62,029 nucleotides of DNA, from positions 1-62,029 of the forward strand of contig NZ_LWSK01000024.1 of assembly GCF_001642955.1 (NCBI RefSeq), in the 5' to 3' direction. Position numbers and translations under genes: made by a program. The notes under the pieces are model-generated. The model searched no databases. It worked only from the letters and a program-made list of their open reading frames with translations, and was not told where the DNA came from. Source of the DNA: Rubripirellula obstinata. GTDB lineage: Bacteria > Planctomycetota > Planctomycetia > Pirellulales > Pirellulaceae. Positions 24,631 through 33,106 of this stretch are shown one piece after another (position 1 is the first letter of the stretch; each line of letters begins with the position of its first letter).

Positions 24631-24912
24631 TCAGTCGCCGACTAGCGAGTACAATCCGCCACCGTCGTTTTTGATTTTTCCGGTGCGGGCCAATTCCTTC
24701 CAGACCGCTTTGGGGAATTGGTCAGGCGGGCGGATGGCCACCACACTCGACTTTTGTCCAGATGACATCGGGCCGTAACCCAGGCTTGATTCATCGTCTA
24801 ATCGCATCAGTTTGAGACGTTTTCGGAACGCCTTCATCGCCAAACGCAGCTCTTCCTTGGACGGCGGTTCCGGTTCAGGAGCGGTTTCGGCGGTGGGATC
24901 TTCGTCGGTCAT
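24631..24912 (-). CDS. Small conserved-looking hypothetical protein
   Basis: A 93-residue soluble protein with an acidic, Pro/Glu-rich head (about 20 residues), a basic helical middle (LRLAMKAFRKRLKLMRLDDES) and a C-terminal part (IRPPDQFPKAVWKELARTGKIKNDGGGLYSL) that resembles a small DNA- or nucleotide-binding winged fold only in general terms. The frame reaches 24978, but the ATG at 24912 starts a better composed protein. It is divergent from the kinase gene. Confidence 0.7.
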   Translation of the reverse strand: MTDEDPTAETAPEPEPPSKEELRLAMKAFRKRLKLMRLDDESSLGYGPMSSGQKSSVVAIRPPDQFPKAVWKELARTGKIKNDGGGLYSLVGD

Positions 24913-25076
24913 GGCTGGAATCTTTGGGTTGAGTATTCTGGAAACGTGAATTGTCTCAGTCAGACCGCCTGCGTGCAATCATGGGCGTGGTCGCTGCCCT
25001 GTCGCCTTTTGCAACATTTCACCGTCTCGGATACATTCGGGAATCCCTGGGCCGCAGGCTGCGTACGGAAAAACCG

Positions 25077-28007
25077 ATGAACTCTCCACCAGCATCCGAC
25101 TCGCTTCTTCCCGATGAATCTGACGATTCCATCGACGAACCTGATTGTTACGAAACAATCATGGCAGCCTTGCATGACGAAGACGAAGGTGCGGTGTCAA
25201 AAGACGGCTTGACGCCAACCATCGACACGGGTGAAGAAATTTTAGACCAGACGCTTCAGGTCTCTGGCGATGGCACCGTTCCTCACACCACTCCTGGCCG
25301 AGTTCATTCAACCAACAAAGTCACCAGCGGTTCTGCATTGCCAGATCGGGTTGGCAAGTTTGCGATCAAGCGTGAACTTGGACGCGGCGCGTTCGGGGTT
25401 GTCTACCTGGGCTACGACGAAGAGCTGCAGCGAAACGTCGCGATCAAGGTTTCGTTGGTTTCTGATCCGACGCGGCAAGAGAAGCTGAAAACGGAGGCCT
25501 CCAAAGCGGCACAGATCGAAAGTTCGGGCATCGTCCCGGTCTACCACATCGGAACGACCGATCAGGGCTTGGTATTTATCGTCCACAAGTTTATCCCCGG
25601 CTGTTCGCTACGCGACGTGCTCAAGCAAGGTCCGATCTCGCCGTCGCGTGCCACCGCGTTGATGCGTGATCTTGCGATCGCAATGGCTCCGGCTCATCAA
25701 CTAGATATTCTTCATCGCGATCTCAAACCCGACAATGTTCTGATTGATGAAAAAGGCAATGCTTGGATCGCGGACTTTGGGCTGGCAATTTCAGAGAACG
25801 AGCAAACTTCGCAGCGCCGGGAACTCGCCGGTACACCACCCTACATGTCGCCTGAACAGATTAAAGGTCGCATTGATTTCTTGGATCCGCGTTCGGACTT
25901 GTGGGCCTTCGGTGTCATGTATTACGAGCTGCTCTCGGGAAAGTTGCCGTTCCGAGGCAAGTGCCGAGCGTCGTTGACCGAGCAGATCTGCGAACGTGAC
26001 CCACGTCCGTTGCAGCAGTATGCTCCCAAAATTCTGACAGACGAAATCAACCAAGTTTTCGCAAAGGCTTGTGCCAAACAGCCTTCGGATCGTTACTCGA
26101 CGATGGTTGAATTTGCAGAAGCCTTGGATGACCTGCTTGATGTTGGGCTAAGCGACCAGAACATCCTCGGCGAATCGACCGAAGATCGTTTCGGCGATGA
26201 CGACAGCGATTTTATGCCGATCCGATCGCGATCGAGTTCTCAATTGTCGCGTGGATCGCTTTCCCGAAAAAGTTACCGCAGCAACGACGCCAAGTTTTCT
26301 AGCAGCGAACTGTCGGTCGGTGGGCATCGCCAGAGCTTGTCGATGATGTTGCTGGGCGGATTGTTGGTTGCCTGCTCGATCGGGGCAGCATTGTTTTATG
26401 CAAAAGGTTTCGCTGAACCCGAACCAGCGCTGACCGCCGCGGCGAACATCGAATCGGTGATCCCGGAACTGAAACCATCTAAACCAGCGGAGGAAGCTGT
26501 CATCGGAGACGGCGATGAGGTAGATGAGCCGCCACTCGATCCTACAGAAATTGTTGATCCAATTCCCACTGCCCCAGAAACCACTGTCCCAGAACCTAGT
26601 GCCCCAGAACCTAAGCCGCTGCCGAGTGGATCAAAAAACGACCCGATGGTCGTCGTGGCCGACAGCACGGGATCGCATTTGACACTTGCCGCCGCAATCG
26701 CGGACGCTCCGCCCGATGGTTTTATCCAGTTGAAACCCGGTATCTACAAAGAATCCCTGTTGATCGATAAGCCGATTACGATCACCGGACCTCCGCATGC
26801 CGCGGGCGACGATTTCAAATGCATTTTGCGAAACGATACCGACACACTGATCCGAGTTGACAGTGAACAGGGTACTGTTTCACTTCGTGGAATCAGCATC
26901 GTTGGTAAAGGGACCAAGATGACCAACGAATTTAATGCCGTCGAAGTCGTCGCGGGCACGTTGATCATTCAAGACGTGGATTTGACCACCAGCAGTTTTA
27001 ACTGCGTCAAGGTTCGCACCAACGCGATTTTCGGGGCACAAAATTGTCGGTTCTTTGACTCACGAAAAATCGCGGTCTCAGCCAAAAATCACGCTGAAGT
27101 GCAATTGGTTGATTGTCAGTTCCAAGGGTCCGGGGTTGAGTTGATTGGTGGCGGAGGCAAGGTTGCGGGTTGCGAGTTCTTTGGCGCACGTGGCGTTTGG
27201 TGCCAAGACAATGCGTCCGCCGTGCGGATTAGCGGATGCAAGTTCGACAACGGCACCTCTGATTCGGTCGCCGCTTTGCAGGGTGCGAAAGTGGTTTTGA
27301 AAGACTCGGAGTTTTTGCGTGGCAATAAAGCGATCCAAGTCATCGGTGGTGATGTTGTCGTGCAAGCTGGCTGTTTAATCAACGACTACACCGTCGCTGC
27401 GTTTGTCTCTTCTGGATCTTTGCAAATCGAATCGGCGGAGATCCTTGAATCTGGCAGTTCGGCTTTTCAGGTGGCGGGTTCTGCGAAGGTCAGTATCAAA
27501 AACTGCAAAATCGAAGGAGCATCGGCGTTTGGAATCGACATGGTTTCTGGATCACTGGAAGTCACCGGAGGCTCGATTGCGGGATGCCGCACGGGCTGCA
27601 TTAATTTGGACGCTGCGGAAGATGACGCTGATGAAGATAAACCGGTCAATCCTCTGCAAGCATCTTTGGCCGACTGTACGCTTTCCAGTCCGAACGTCGG
27701 CATCGCGATTCGCAGCGGTGACGTTTCACTCGACAATGTCAAATTTGACAGCGGTGGCAAACAAGACGCAGGTATCGGAATGTTCGTCGATGGCAGTAAG
27801 ATTGACCAGGAAACAAATCCAGTCATCGTTCGCATGGGTGACGCCATGACGTTTTCGGACGCATTGAAAATAAGCGTGTTTGCAAAAGGGAATGCGATAC
27901 TCGATGTTCCCGAAAAAATGCAAATCAGTTTGCGAGACACTGCAAAATTATTGCCACCAGCAAGATACAAAGATCCAGCCAATACTACTGAGACCGAATC
28001 AGAATGA
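25077..28007 (+). CDS. Transmembrane Ser/Thr protein kinase with extracytoplasmic beta-helix domain
   Basis: A 976-residue protein. The cytoplasmic kinase domain (about 95-350) has the Gly-loop GRGAFGVVYLG (~102), V-A-I-K, the catalytic HRDLKPDN (~212), DFG and the activation-loop end GTPPYMSPEQ. A Ser-rich linker precedes a transmembrane helix (about 422-445), then a Pro/Glu/Thr-rich spacer. The outside part (about 520-960) is a right-handed parallel beta-helix of the kind found in carbohydrate-binding or pectate-lyase-like proteins (repeated ISG, VQLVDCQF, VVLKDSEFL turns). Upstream codons to a TTG at 24951 look untranslated, so the ATG at 25077 is preferred. It overlaps the M28 gene by ATGA. 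Confidence 0.93.
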   Translation: MNSPPASDSLLPDESDDSIDEPDCYETIMAALHDEDEGAVSKDGLTPTIDTGEEILDQTLQVSGDGTVPHTTPGRVHSTNKVTSGSALPDRVGKFAIKRELGRGAFGVVYLGYDEELQRNVAIKVSLVSDPTRQEKLKTEASKAAQIESSGIVPVYHIGTTDQGLVFIVHKFIPGCSLRDVLKQGPISPSRATALMRDLAIAMAPAHQLDILHRDLKPDNVLIDEKGNAWIADFGLAISENEQTSQRRELAGTPPYMSPEQIKGRIDFLDPRSDLWAFGVMYYELLSGKLPFRGKCRASLTEQICERDPRPLQQYAPKILTDEINQVFAKACAKQPSDRYSTMVEFAEALDDLLDVGLSDQNILGESTEDRFGDDDSDFMPIRSRSSSQLSRGSLSRKSYRSNDAKFSSSELSVGGHRQSLSMMLLGGLLVACSIGAALFYAKGFAEPEPALTAAANIESVIPELKPSKPAEEAVIGDGDEVDEPPLDPTEIVDPIPTAPETTVPEPSAPEPKPLPSGSKNDPMVVVADSTGSHLTLAAAIADAPPDGFIQLKPGIYKESLLIDKPITITGPPHAAGDDFKCILRNDTDTLIRVDSEQGTVSLRGISIVGKGTKMTNEFNAVEVVAGTLIIQDVDLTTSSFNCVKVRTNAIFGAQNCRFFDSRKIAVSAKNHAEVQLVDCQFQGSGVELIGGGGKVAGCEFFGARGVWCQDNASAVRISGCKFDNGTSDSVAALQGAKVVLKDSEFLRGNKAIQVIGGDVVVQAGCLINDYTVAAFVSSGSLQIESAEILESGSSAFQVAGSAKVSIKNCKIEGASAFGIDMVSGSLEVTGGSIAGCRTGCINLDAAEDDADEDKPVNPLQASLADCTLSSPNVGIAIRSGDVSLDNVKFDSGGKQDAGIGMFVDGSKIDQETNPVIVRMGDAMTFSDALKISVFAKGNAILDVPEKMQISLRDTAKLLPPARYKDPANTTETESE

Positions 28008-29125
28008 ATTCAACGAAGGAAAGAGATCAACAGGATGTTAGCGATTCCCCACGTCAATCCAAATCGGCTGTATCGATGAAGCAGAAAAGCGAACCTGGAA
28101 ATGAAAACCAGTTTCCATCGCAACAGCCGGCCAGGAAATCCAGCCTGTTTGTATTCGCTGCGACGGTTTTAATCCTCGGCGGGGCCGGGCTTATCGGCTG
28201 GATGGGCGGCTGGTTTGAAAAAGCCGGCCCGCGTGGTCAGCCACCGACCCTGAAGCCGATTCCATCACAATATGATCCCGATCGTGTGATGGGTTACATG
28301 CTTCGGCTGTGTGAATTTGGACCAAGACCGTCCGGCAGTCCAGCGATGAAGGCTCAGCAAGATTACTTGCAGGAATTTTTTGTCCAGCGTGGTGCCAATG
28401 TTTCTTTCCAGCGATTGGAAACACGACATCCCGAAACGGGATCGCCTGTTCCGCTGGCAAATTTGATCGCTTCCTGGGGGCCTGATCGGCCAAAACGTTT
28501 TTTGCTCTGCGCCCACTACGACACGCGGCCCTATCCGGACCAGGATCGCGACAACCCCAAGGGCGTTTTCATCGGTGCCAATGACGGTGCCAGTGGAACC
28601 GCCGCGCTGATGGAAATGTCGCATCAGTTTGCGTCGTTGCCAGCGGATATTGGTGTGGACGTTGTTCTGTTTGACGCCGAGGAATTTGTTTGGCAACAAG
28701 GTCGCGACGAGTACTTTTTAGGGTCCGGTTTCTTCGCGGAAAACTACAAAGCCAATCCTCCGGCGGTGCCGTATCAAAGCGGCGTGCTGCTAGACATGAT
28801 CGGCGACCGTGAATTGCGAATTTACTACGAACAAAACAGTCTTCGTTATGCTCGCGACGTAACACGCAGCATTTGGAAAACGGCGCAGCGATTGGGCGTG
28901 CAGGCGTTTGTGCCACGCGCTCGCCATACAATTTCGGATGACCACATTCCGCTGAACCAGATTGCGAAAATCCCCACGACTGACCTGATCGATTTCGATT
29001 ACCCTCGACCTGGCATCGGTGCCCCGTCTTATTGGCACACTGAAAAAGACATTCCCGAAAACTGCAGCGGCGAATCGATGGCTGCAGTGGTTTGGGTGGT
29101 CCATCAATGGATCTTATCGCAATGA
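28004..29125 (+). CDS. M28-family, glutaminyl-peptide cyclotransferase-like enzyme
   Basis: A 373-residue protein anchored by one N-terminal transmembrane helix (about 48-70). The zinc-enzyme fold of M28 has HYDTRPYPD (His ligand, ~168), GANDGASG (Asp), FDAEEF (catalytic Glu pair), LLDMIGD and DDHIPLN (last His). Resemblance is closest to glutaminyl cyclases, which form N-terminal pyroglutamate, rather than to aminopeptidases; this is inferred from the DTRP and DDHIP blocks. It is coupled by ATGA to the kinase gene, so both may act at the cell envelope. Confidence 0.87.
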   Translation: MNSTKERDQQDVSDSPRQSKSAVSMKQKSEPGNENQFPSQQPARKSSLFVFAATVLILGGAGLIGWMGGWFEKAGPRGQPPTLKPIPSQYDPDRVMGYMLRLCEFGPRPSGSPAMKAQQDYLQEFFVQRGANVSFQRLETRHPETGSPVPLANLIASWGPDRPKRFLLCAHYDTRPYPDQDRDNPKGVFIGANDGASGTAALMEMSHQFASLPADIGVDVVLFDAEEFVWQQGRDEYFLGSGFFAENYKANPPAVPYQSGVLLDMIGDRELRIYYEQNSLRYARDVTRSIWKTAQRLGVQAFVPRARHTISDDHIPLNQIAKIPTTDLIDFDYPRPGIGAPSYWHTEKDIPENCSGESMAAVVWVVHQWILSQ

Positions 29126-29138
29126 TGGAAGGCTCTGC

Positions 29139-29172
29139 ATGATGGATGGTTCAACATGATGGATGGTTCGAC
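29139..29172 (+). repeat. 17-bp tandem duplication spanning the start of the next gene
   Basis: atgatggatggttcaac occurs at 29139-29155 and, with one change, at 29156-29172. The first copy would encode a six-residue leader (MMDGST) whose TGA overlaps the ATG of the second copy. Confidence 0.7.
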
Positions 29173-29506
29173 TGGCGGCAGCCTCGTCTTGGCGATGACA
29201 ATCATTGGCTTCGCAATTTGGCTACAGCGAAATGAGGAACACACCGATCAGAACGGTTCATCGGAATCGGAGCTCGATCGTGTTTATCACCGCGCCAGGT
29301 CAGCTTCGCGAAAGCGAACCAATCGATTGATCGGTTTTAGCGGCTTGCTAATTTTGGCGACCGCATTCATTAGCAACCCGATCGCGTGGATGTCGATCTG
29401 GTTGCTGGTGATGATCAGCCTATTGATCGTGATTGGATTGGCAGGAAAAGACGCCGTCCGCACCTACCGCTACCACCAAAAAAAGCTAGACGAAGTCCGT
29501 ATGTAG
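29156..29506 (+). CDS. Small membrane protein of unknown function
   Basis: A 116-residue protein with three hydrophobic segments (about 5-22, 60-74 and 76-98), a charged loop between the first two (E-E-H-T-D-Q to R-K-R-T-N-R) and a basic C-terminus (RYHQKKLDEVRM). No family was recognised. It follows the M28 gene by 30 bp and may belong to the kinase operon. Its start lies in a 17-bp duplication. Confidence 0.65.
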   Translation: MMDGSTGGSLVLAMTIIGFAIWLQRNEEHTDQNGSSESELDRVYHRARSASRKRTNRLIGFSGLLILATAFISNPIAWMSIWLLVMISLLIVIGLAGKDAVRTYRYHQKKLDEVRM

Positions 29507-30288
29507 ACCGGGTCGTCGTCTAGGAACTGTCCAGAAACAAGTTCCGTACTTGGCGAAATCTTTCGTAGCTGGGCCCGCCAGGGTTCAGTCGGGTACAGCT
29601 CAACGCCGTGAAGGGTTTCCAAACCGTTTAACCGCGTGGGCATCGCCCCGAGGGTGCTTCGCACGGTCAGGGTGCTTCGCACGGGGGCGGGGTGCTTCGC
29701 ACGGGGGCGGGGTGCTTCGTACGGGGATCGCGGTAGGGACGGCCATCGCTGGCCGTCCCTACCGCGATCCCCACGCGAAGTGTTTTCCCAACCCCGAAAC
29801 CCGAGTCTGACCCCTCGCGAAGCGTTTTCCTACCGCGATCCCCACGCGAAGTGTTTTCCCAACCCCGAAACCCGAGTCTGTCCCCTCGCGAAGCGTTTTC
29901 ACTAACTCCATAGGCGTTTGCTTGCGGTTCGCATCGATGACTACGCGAATCTGATCTAAGATCAGACAATGAACCGTGATAGCTTCGGCAAGCATTGGCC
30001 GCGCCGCTAGCCAATGAATACTTGAAGGTAAAACCAAGGCATCTACTTTGGCGGATGCCGTAACTCGCTGGGGCTCGCTACGGCCTACTTGATAGACGGT
30101 TTTCGTGAACGGATTGTAGGCCGTAGCGAGCCCCAGCGAGTTACGGCAATCCAGCAGGTGCTTCGCACGGGGTCTGACTCGGGTTTCGGGTTTTAGGGTC
30201 AAGCGATTTTCAATTCGCTTCACCCGATTCTTGATCGCCGGAAGTAGGCCGGAACAATCGGAGCGAAGTTCCGGCAATTGCGTTGGCG
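29507..30288. repeat. Repeat mosaic between two convergent genes
   Basis: No gene is supported. In order: a half copy of family B (29564-29590); a family C phrase caacgccgtgaagggtttcc (29606); three ggtgcttcgcacgggg-type units (29656-29720); a hairpin of ggtagggacggccatc with its complement (29730-29768); two copies of a block with ccgcgatccccacgcgaagt (from 29761 and 29839); then a family A hairpin with perfect 33-bp arms (30056-30088 and 30116-30148), and a short family D phrase at 30245. Open frames here are repeat-driven. Confidence 0.8.
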
Positions 30289-31293
30289 TTATTTGACTGT
30301 CCCGGTCACCACGCATGACGCCGATTTGTCGCCTTCCAAATCGGTGACAATTCGGACCTCTTGCGAGATCGAGTTGTCGGTTCCGTCGCCGATGTACCGC
30401 ATCTTTACAATGTGGACCTTCTTGCTGCCGACGGGAACTTCAAACTCAAAACGTTTGTCGGCACAGAGGACATCAGCGACTTTGAACGGTTCTTTTCCGC
30501 GAACGACCAATTTCTTTTCGGCTTTGCCATCACGCGAAGTCGTTCCCAAGCTGACGGACGCGGGAAAAACGCTAACGGTTGGTTGGATGGTTCCTGAGAT
30601 CGCCATTTCGGTTGTCGGGAAACTGCGATCGTTGCTGATCAAAGTCAATCGCTCGCGAATTTCGCCTTCGGCCATTTGGTCATCCATTTTGACGACCATC
30701 CGATAGCGGACCATTCCGGGCGTTCGTTGAACGGGTGACAAACGAGCTTTCAGATTGGAACAGTGACTACGTACATCGACAATTTCCCAGTTGGAATTTC
30801 CCGTGTGTGTAATGATCACTTCGCGTTCGCCTGATTCACCAGACCCCATTTCGCCAAACGAGACTTCGGGCGGATCAAAGGTGATGTCGGTGCGAATGAA
30901 ACCGCTGACTTTTAACTGAACTTCGGCATAAGTCGGCCGATCAAAAACGACGGTCAGCGTGGCAGATTTCTGGCCGATGAACGTGCTGGTGTTAAACGTC
31001 GCCACCACTGCCGACTTTTCGTATGTTTTGACGGTATCTTTGGTCACCGTCGGCGTCGTGCAACCACAGCTCGTTCGTACCGCCGAAACATGCACGTCTT
31101 CTTCGTACAGATTGGTAAACTCGAAGTGAAACTCACTCTTGGTTCCACGTCCAACGATTCGAAAATCGTGAGACCGTTCCTTGAACATTTTTTCCGCCCA
31201 GGTTTGAGCGGAAGCGGCAGTCGAGTTCAGGCATACAAAACCCAACGCAATCAAAAGAGTGCATGCGAATCTGAAACTTGGAAATCGCAACAT
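30289..31293 (-). CDS. DUF1573 (Hydin/ASH-like) domain protein, exported
   Basis: A 334-residue secreted protein. A signal peptide ends near STAASAQ (about 29). The first domain is DUF1573-like, with HDFRIVGRGTKSEFHFEFTN followed by the conserved VRTSCGCTTPTV (Cys-Gly-Cys, about 85). Two further immunoglobulin-like repeats follow (about 130-230 and 235-330). Such proteins are frequent in planctomycetes and Bacteroidota and are thought to act as beta-sandwich adaptors; no enzyme residues are seen. It is a single gene, with the Maf gene 165 bp upstream on the same strand. Confidence 0.9.
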   Translation of the reverse strand: MLRFPSFRFACTLLIALGFVCLNSTAASAQTWAEKMFKERSHDFRIVGRGTKSEFHFEFTNLYEEDVHVSAVRTSCGCTTPTVTKDTVKTYEKSAVVATFNTSTFIGQKSATLTVVFDRPTYAEVQLKVSGFIRTDITFDPPEVSFGEMGSGESGEREVIITHTGNSNWEIVDVRSHCSNLKARLSPVQRTPGMVRYRMVVKMDDQMAEGEIRERLTLISNDRSFPTTEMAISGTIQPTVSVFPASVSLGTTSRDGKAEKKLVVRGKEPFKVADVLCADKRFEFEVPVGSKKVHIVKMRYIGDGTDNSISQEVRIVTDLEGDKSASCVVTGTVK

Positions 31294-31458
31294 TCCTGCG
31301 TACCGTTTGCGAGTAATTTGTTAGTTGATACCGGTTAGTTGGTCCGTAGAAACCGAAACATAGCAGGGAACACTAAAAAACCAAACTGCTGGCCTGTTTC
31401 TTAGCTTGTGTTCCTGACGCCTTCTTGGAAGAGGCAGATCTGATTCGCCGCTACTGAA

Positions 31459-32127
31459 TCAAATCAATTTGTCGGACGTTTCGGTTGAACCGGTATTGAT
31501 GGTTTCGGCTAGTGAGTCAAAATTTTCCAGTAATTCCGCGAATCGCTCCATCGGAAGTCCAACAACGTTGCTTTCGCTGCCCTGATTGAGAATTTGAATC
31601 CAGTCATTTCCGTCTTGGTAGCCAAATGAGCCTGCCTTGCCCTCCCAAAGCGAGGTGTCCAAATATCCACTCAACATTTCATCGCTCAGCTCGTCCATCA
31701 TTAATTCAGTGCCGACCACATCAACGACGCACTTTGCCTGCGTGACCGACCAAACGCAAATTCCGGTGAAGACATCATGTTGTCGTCCAGAAAGAGTTTG
31801 AAGCATTGCCTGGGCGTGGTCGCGATCGCGAGGCTTACCGAGAATTTGTCCTGAGCAAGACGCGACGGTGTCGGCGGCGACGATCAATCCACGATCGAAT
31901 TTCTTCGCCACGTCAGCAGCTTTTCGGTATGCAAAGCGGCGGACCATCGCAGCGGCAGTTTCACCACGAACCGTTCCCGATTCCGCTTCATCGCTTGCGA
32001 CTTGAACCGCGAAATCGTAGCCGGCCGCTTTCAACAATTCAGCACGTCTCGGCGAACCGCTTGCCAGAATCAAGGGTTCGTCAGTCGGAAGTTCCGCTCG
32101 CGGCAGATCTCGCATCAAAGGCAGCAT
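31459..32127 (-). CDS. Maf-like nucleoside triphosphate pyrophosphatase
   Basis: A 222-residue cytosolic protein. Maf proteins hydrolyse non-canonical NTPs or dTTP/UTP to monophosphates. The signature ILASGSPRRAELLKAAG is near residue 20, followed by AADTVASCSGQILGKP (the catalytic D-T-V), LSGRQHDVFTGICV and the C-terminal GSESNVVGLPMERF. This is the usual length for the family. It is followed on the same strand by the DUF1573 gene, with DUF3467 upstream. Confidence 0.95.
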   Translation of the reverse strand: MLPLMRDLPRAELPTDEPLILASGSPRRAELLKAAGYDFAVQVASDEAESGTVRGETAAAMVRRFAYRKAADVAKKFDRGLIVAADTVASCSGQILGKPRDRDHAQAMLQTLSGRQHDVFTGICVWSVTQAKCVVDVVGTELMMDELSDEMLSGYLDTSLWEGKAGSFGYQDGNDWIQILNQGSESNVVGLPMERFAELLENFDSLAETINTGSTETSDKLI

Positions 32128-32163
32128 GAGTTGATTCCTGGGGTTGCTTACGGCTGGCCAGAT

Positions 32164-32874
32164 CTAAGTTTGGGACTCGTCTTCATCAGGATCATCCGAG
32201 CCCGGTGCTTGCGAATCGCCTAGTTGATCGGGATTGTCATCGTTCTTCGTTGGCGGCAATCCCAATCGTCGCTGTTCGAGTTGTTTGACAGCTCCCTTGA
32301 GCGATTCAAGCAGACGCGGAATCTGGCCAGCCGCGACGAACACTCTTGCGCTGACGGCGGATTGCGGGAAAAAACTGGTCAGGAAATCGAGACCAAATTC
32401 GCTAGCGCCGTGTCCGATCATGACTCCGTTGGCATAGACGCCGCTTAACACATCATCAGACATCTTTAGGTCGTCGTAGATTTCCTGCGGAGTCGGCCGT
32501 CGTTCTTGGTTTTGTCCGGGGGGATTCGCCGGTGGGGCAACCGGTTCACCGAATCGAGTTTTATAAAGATCCAGGTTCGTATTGAGTGCTTCAATAAACT
32601 GCGGCATCACGGGATGAGGAATCACGACGCGTTTGGCAAGCTTATGTGGTCGCCCGATCGTTTGCAGAAAGTCCACAATGAACTCACTTGGCCCCGTCAT
32701 CACGATCGCACCGGTGCTGAAGCAACCATCACCGATATGGTCCGGCACTCGAGCTCTGATTGCATGATTCGGCTGGCCTGGATTGTTGCCTCGGTTGTCA
32801 TCCGATGGCGGCCCAGGCGGATTAGGTTCAGGAGGATTCGTCGGAGGTTCCGATGACATGTCGATTGGGTCCAA
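32164..32874 (-). CDS. Protein with two DUF3467 domains
   Basis: A 236-residue soluble protein. A Pro/Asn-rich, flexible head (about 35 residues) is followed by two homologous units. Unit 1 (about 40-120) has GCFSTGAIVMTGPSEFIVDFLQ and a later LAKRVVIPHPVMPQFIEAL. Unit 2 (about 140-215) has GVYANGVMIGHGASEFGLDFLT and ARVFVAAGQIPRLLESL. DUF3467 normally occurs once; this gene has two. Function unknown. The gene is 36 bp upstream of maf, so the pair may form one transcript. Confidence 0.85.
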   Translation of the reverse strand: MDPIDMSSEPPTNPPEPNPPGPPSDDNRGNNPGQPNHAIRARVPDHIGDGCFSTGAIVMTGPSEFIVDFLQTIGRPHKLAKRVVIPHPVMPQFIEALNTNLDLYKTRFGEPVAPPANPPGQNQERRPTPQEIYDDLKMSDDVLSGVYANGVMIGHGASEFGLDFLTSFFPQSAVSARVFVAAGQIPRLLESLKGAVKQLEQRRLGLPPTKNDDNPDQLGDSQAPGSDDPDEDESQT

Positions 32875-33106
32875 AAGGCAAGGTCAGATGTCTTGTAACA
32901 AAGTCTAATGTCGATCGGAGTTTTGACGAAGCCGTCTAATCGGTGACTGCCGTCCAAATCGCTGAGTGCCGTCCAAATCGGTGAGTTCTGGGAAGTAGGC
33001 CATGTTTAGCAGAGCGAAATACGGAAAAACGTGACAGTTTCAACTGGCAGGCCCAGTGTGTAGAATCGATTGGATACCAACCTATGTCCTATCAAGGTTC
33101 CATTGC

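Noticed and set aside
29550-30316. Frames of 86-185 codons in the 29.6-30.3 kb mosaic
   Set aside because: Composed only of repeated phrases, translated in different phases.
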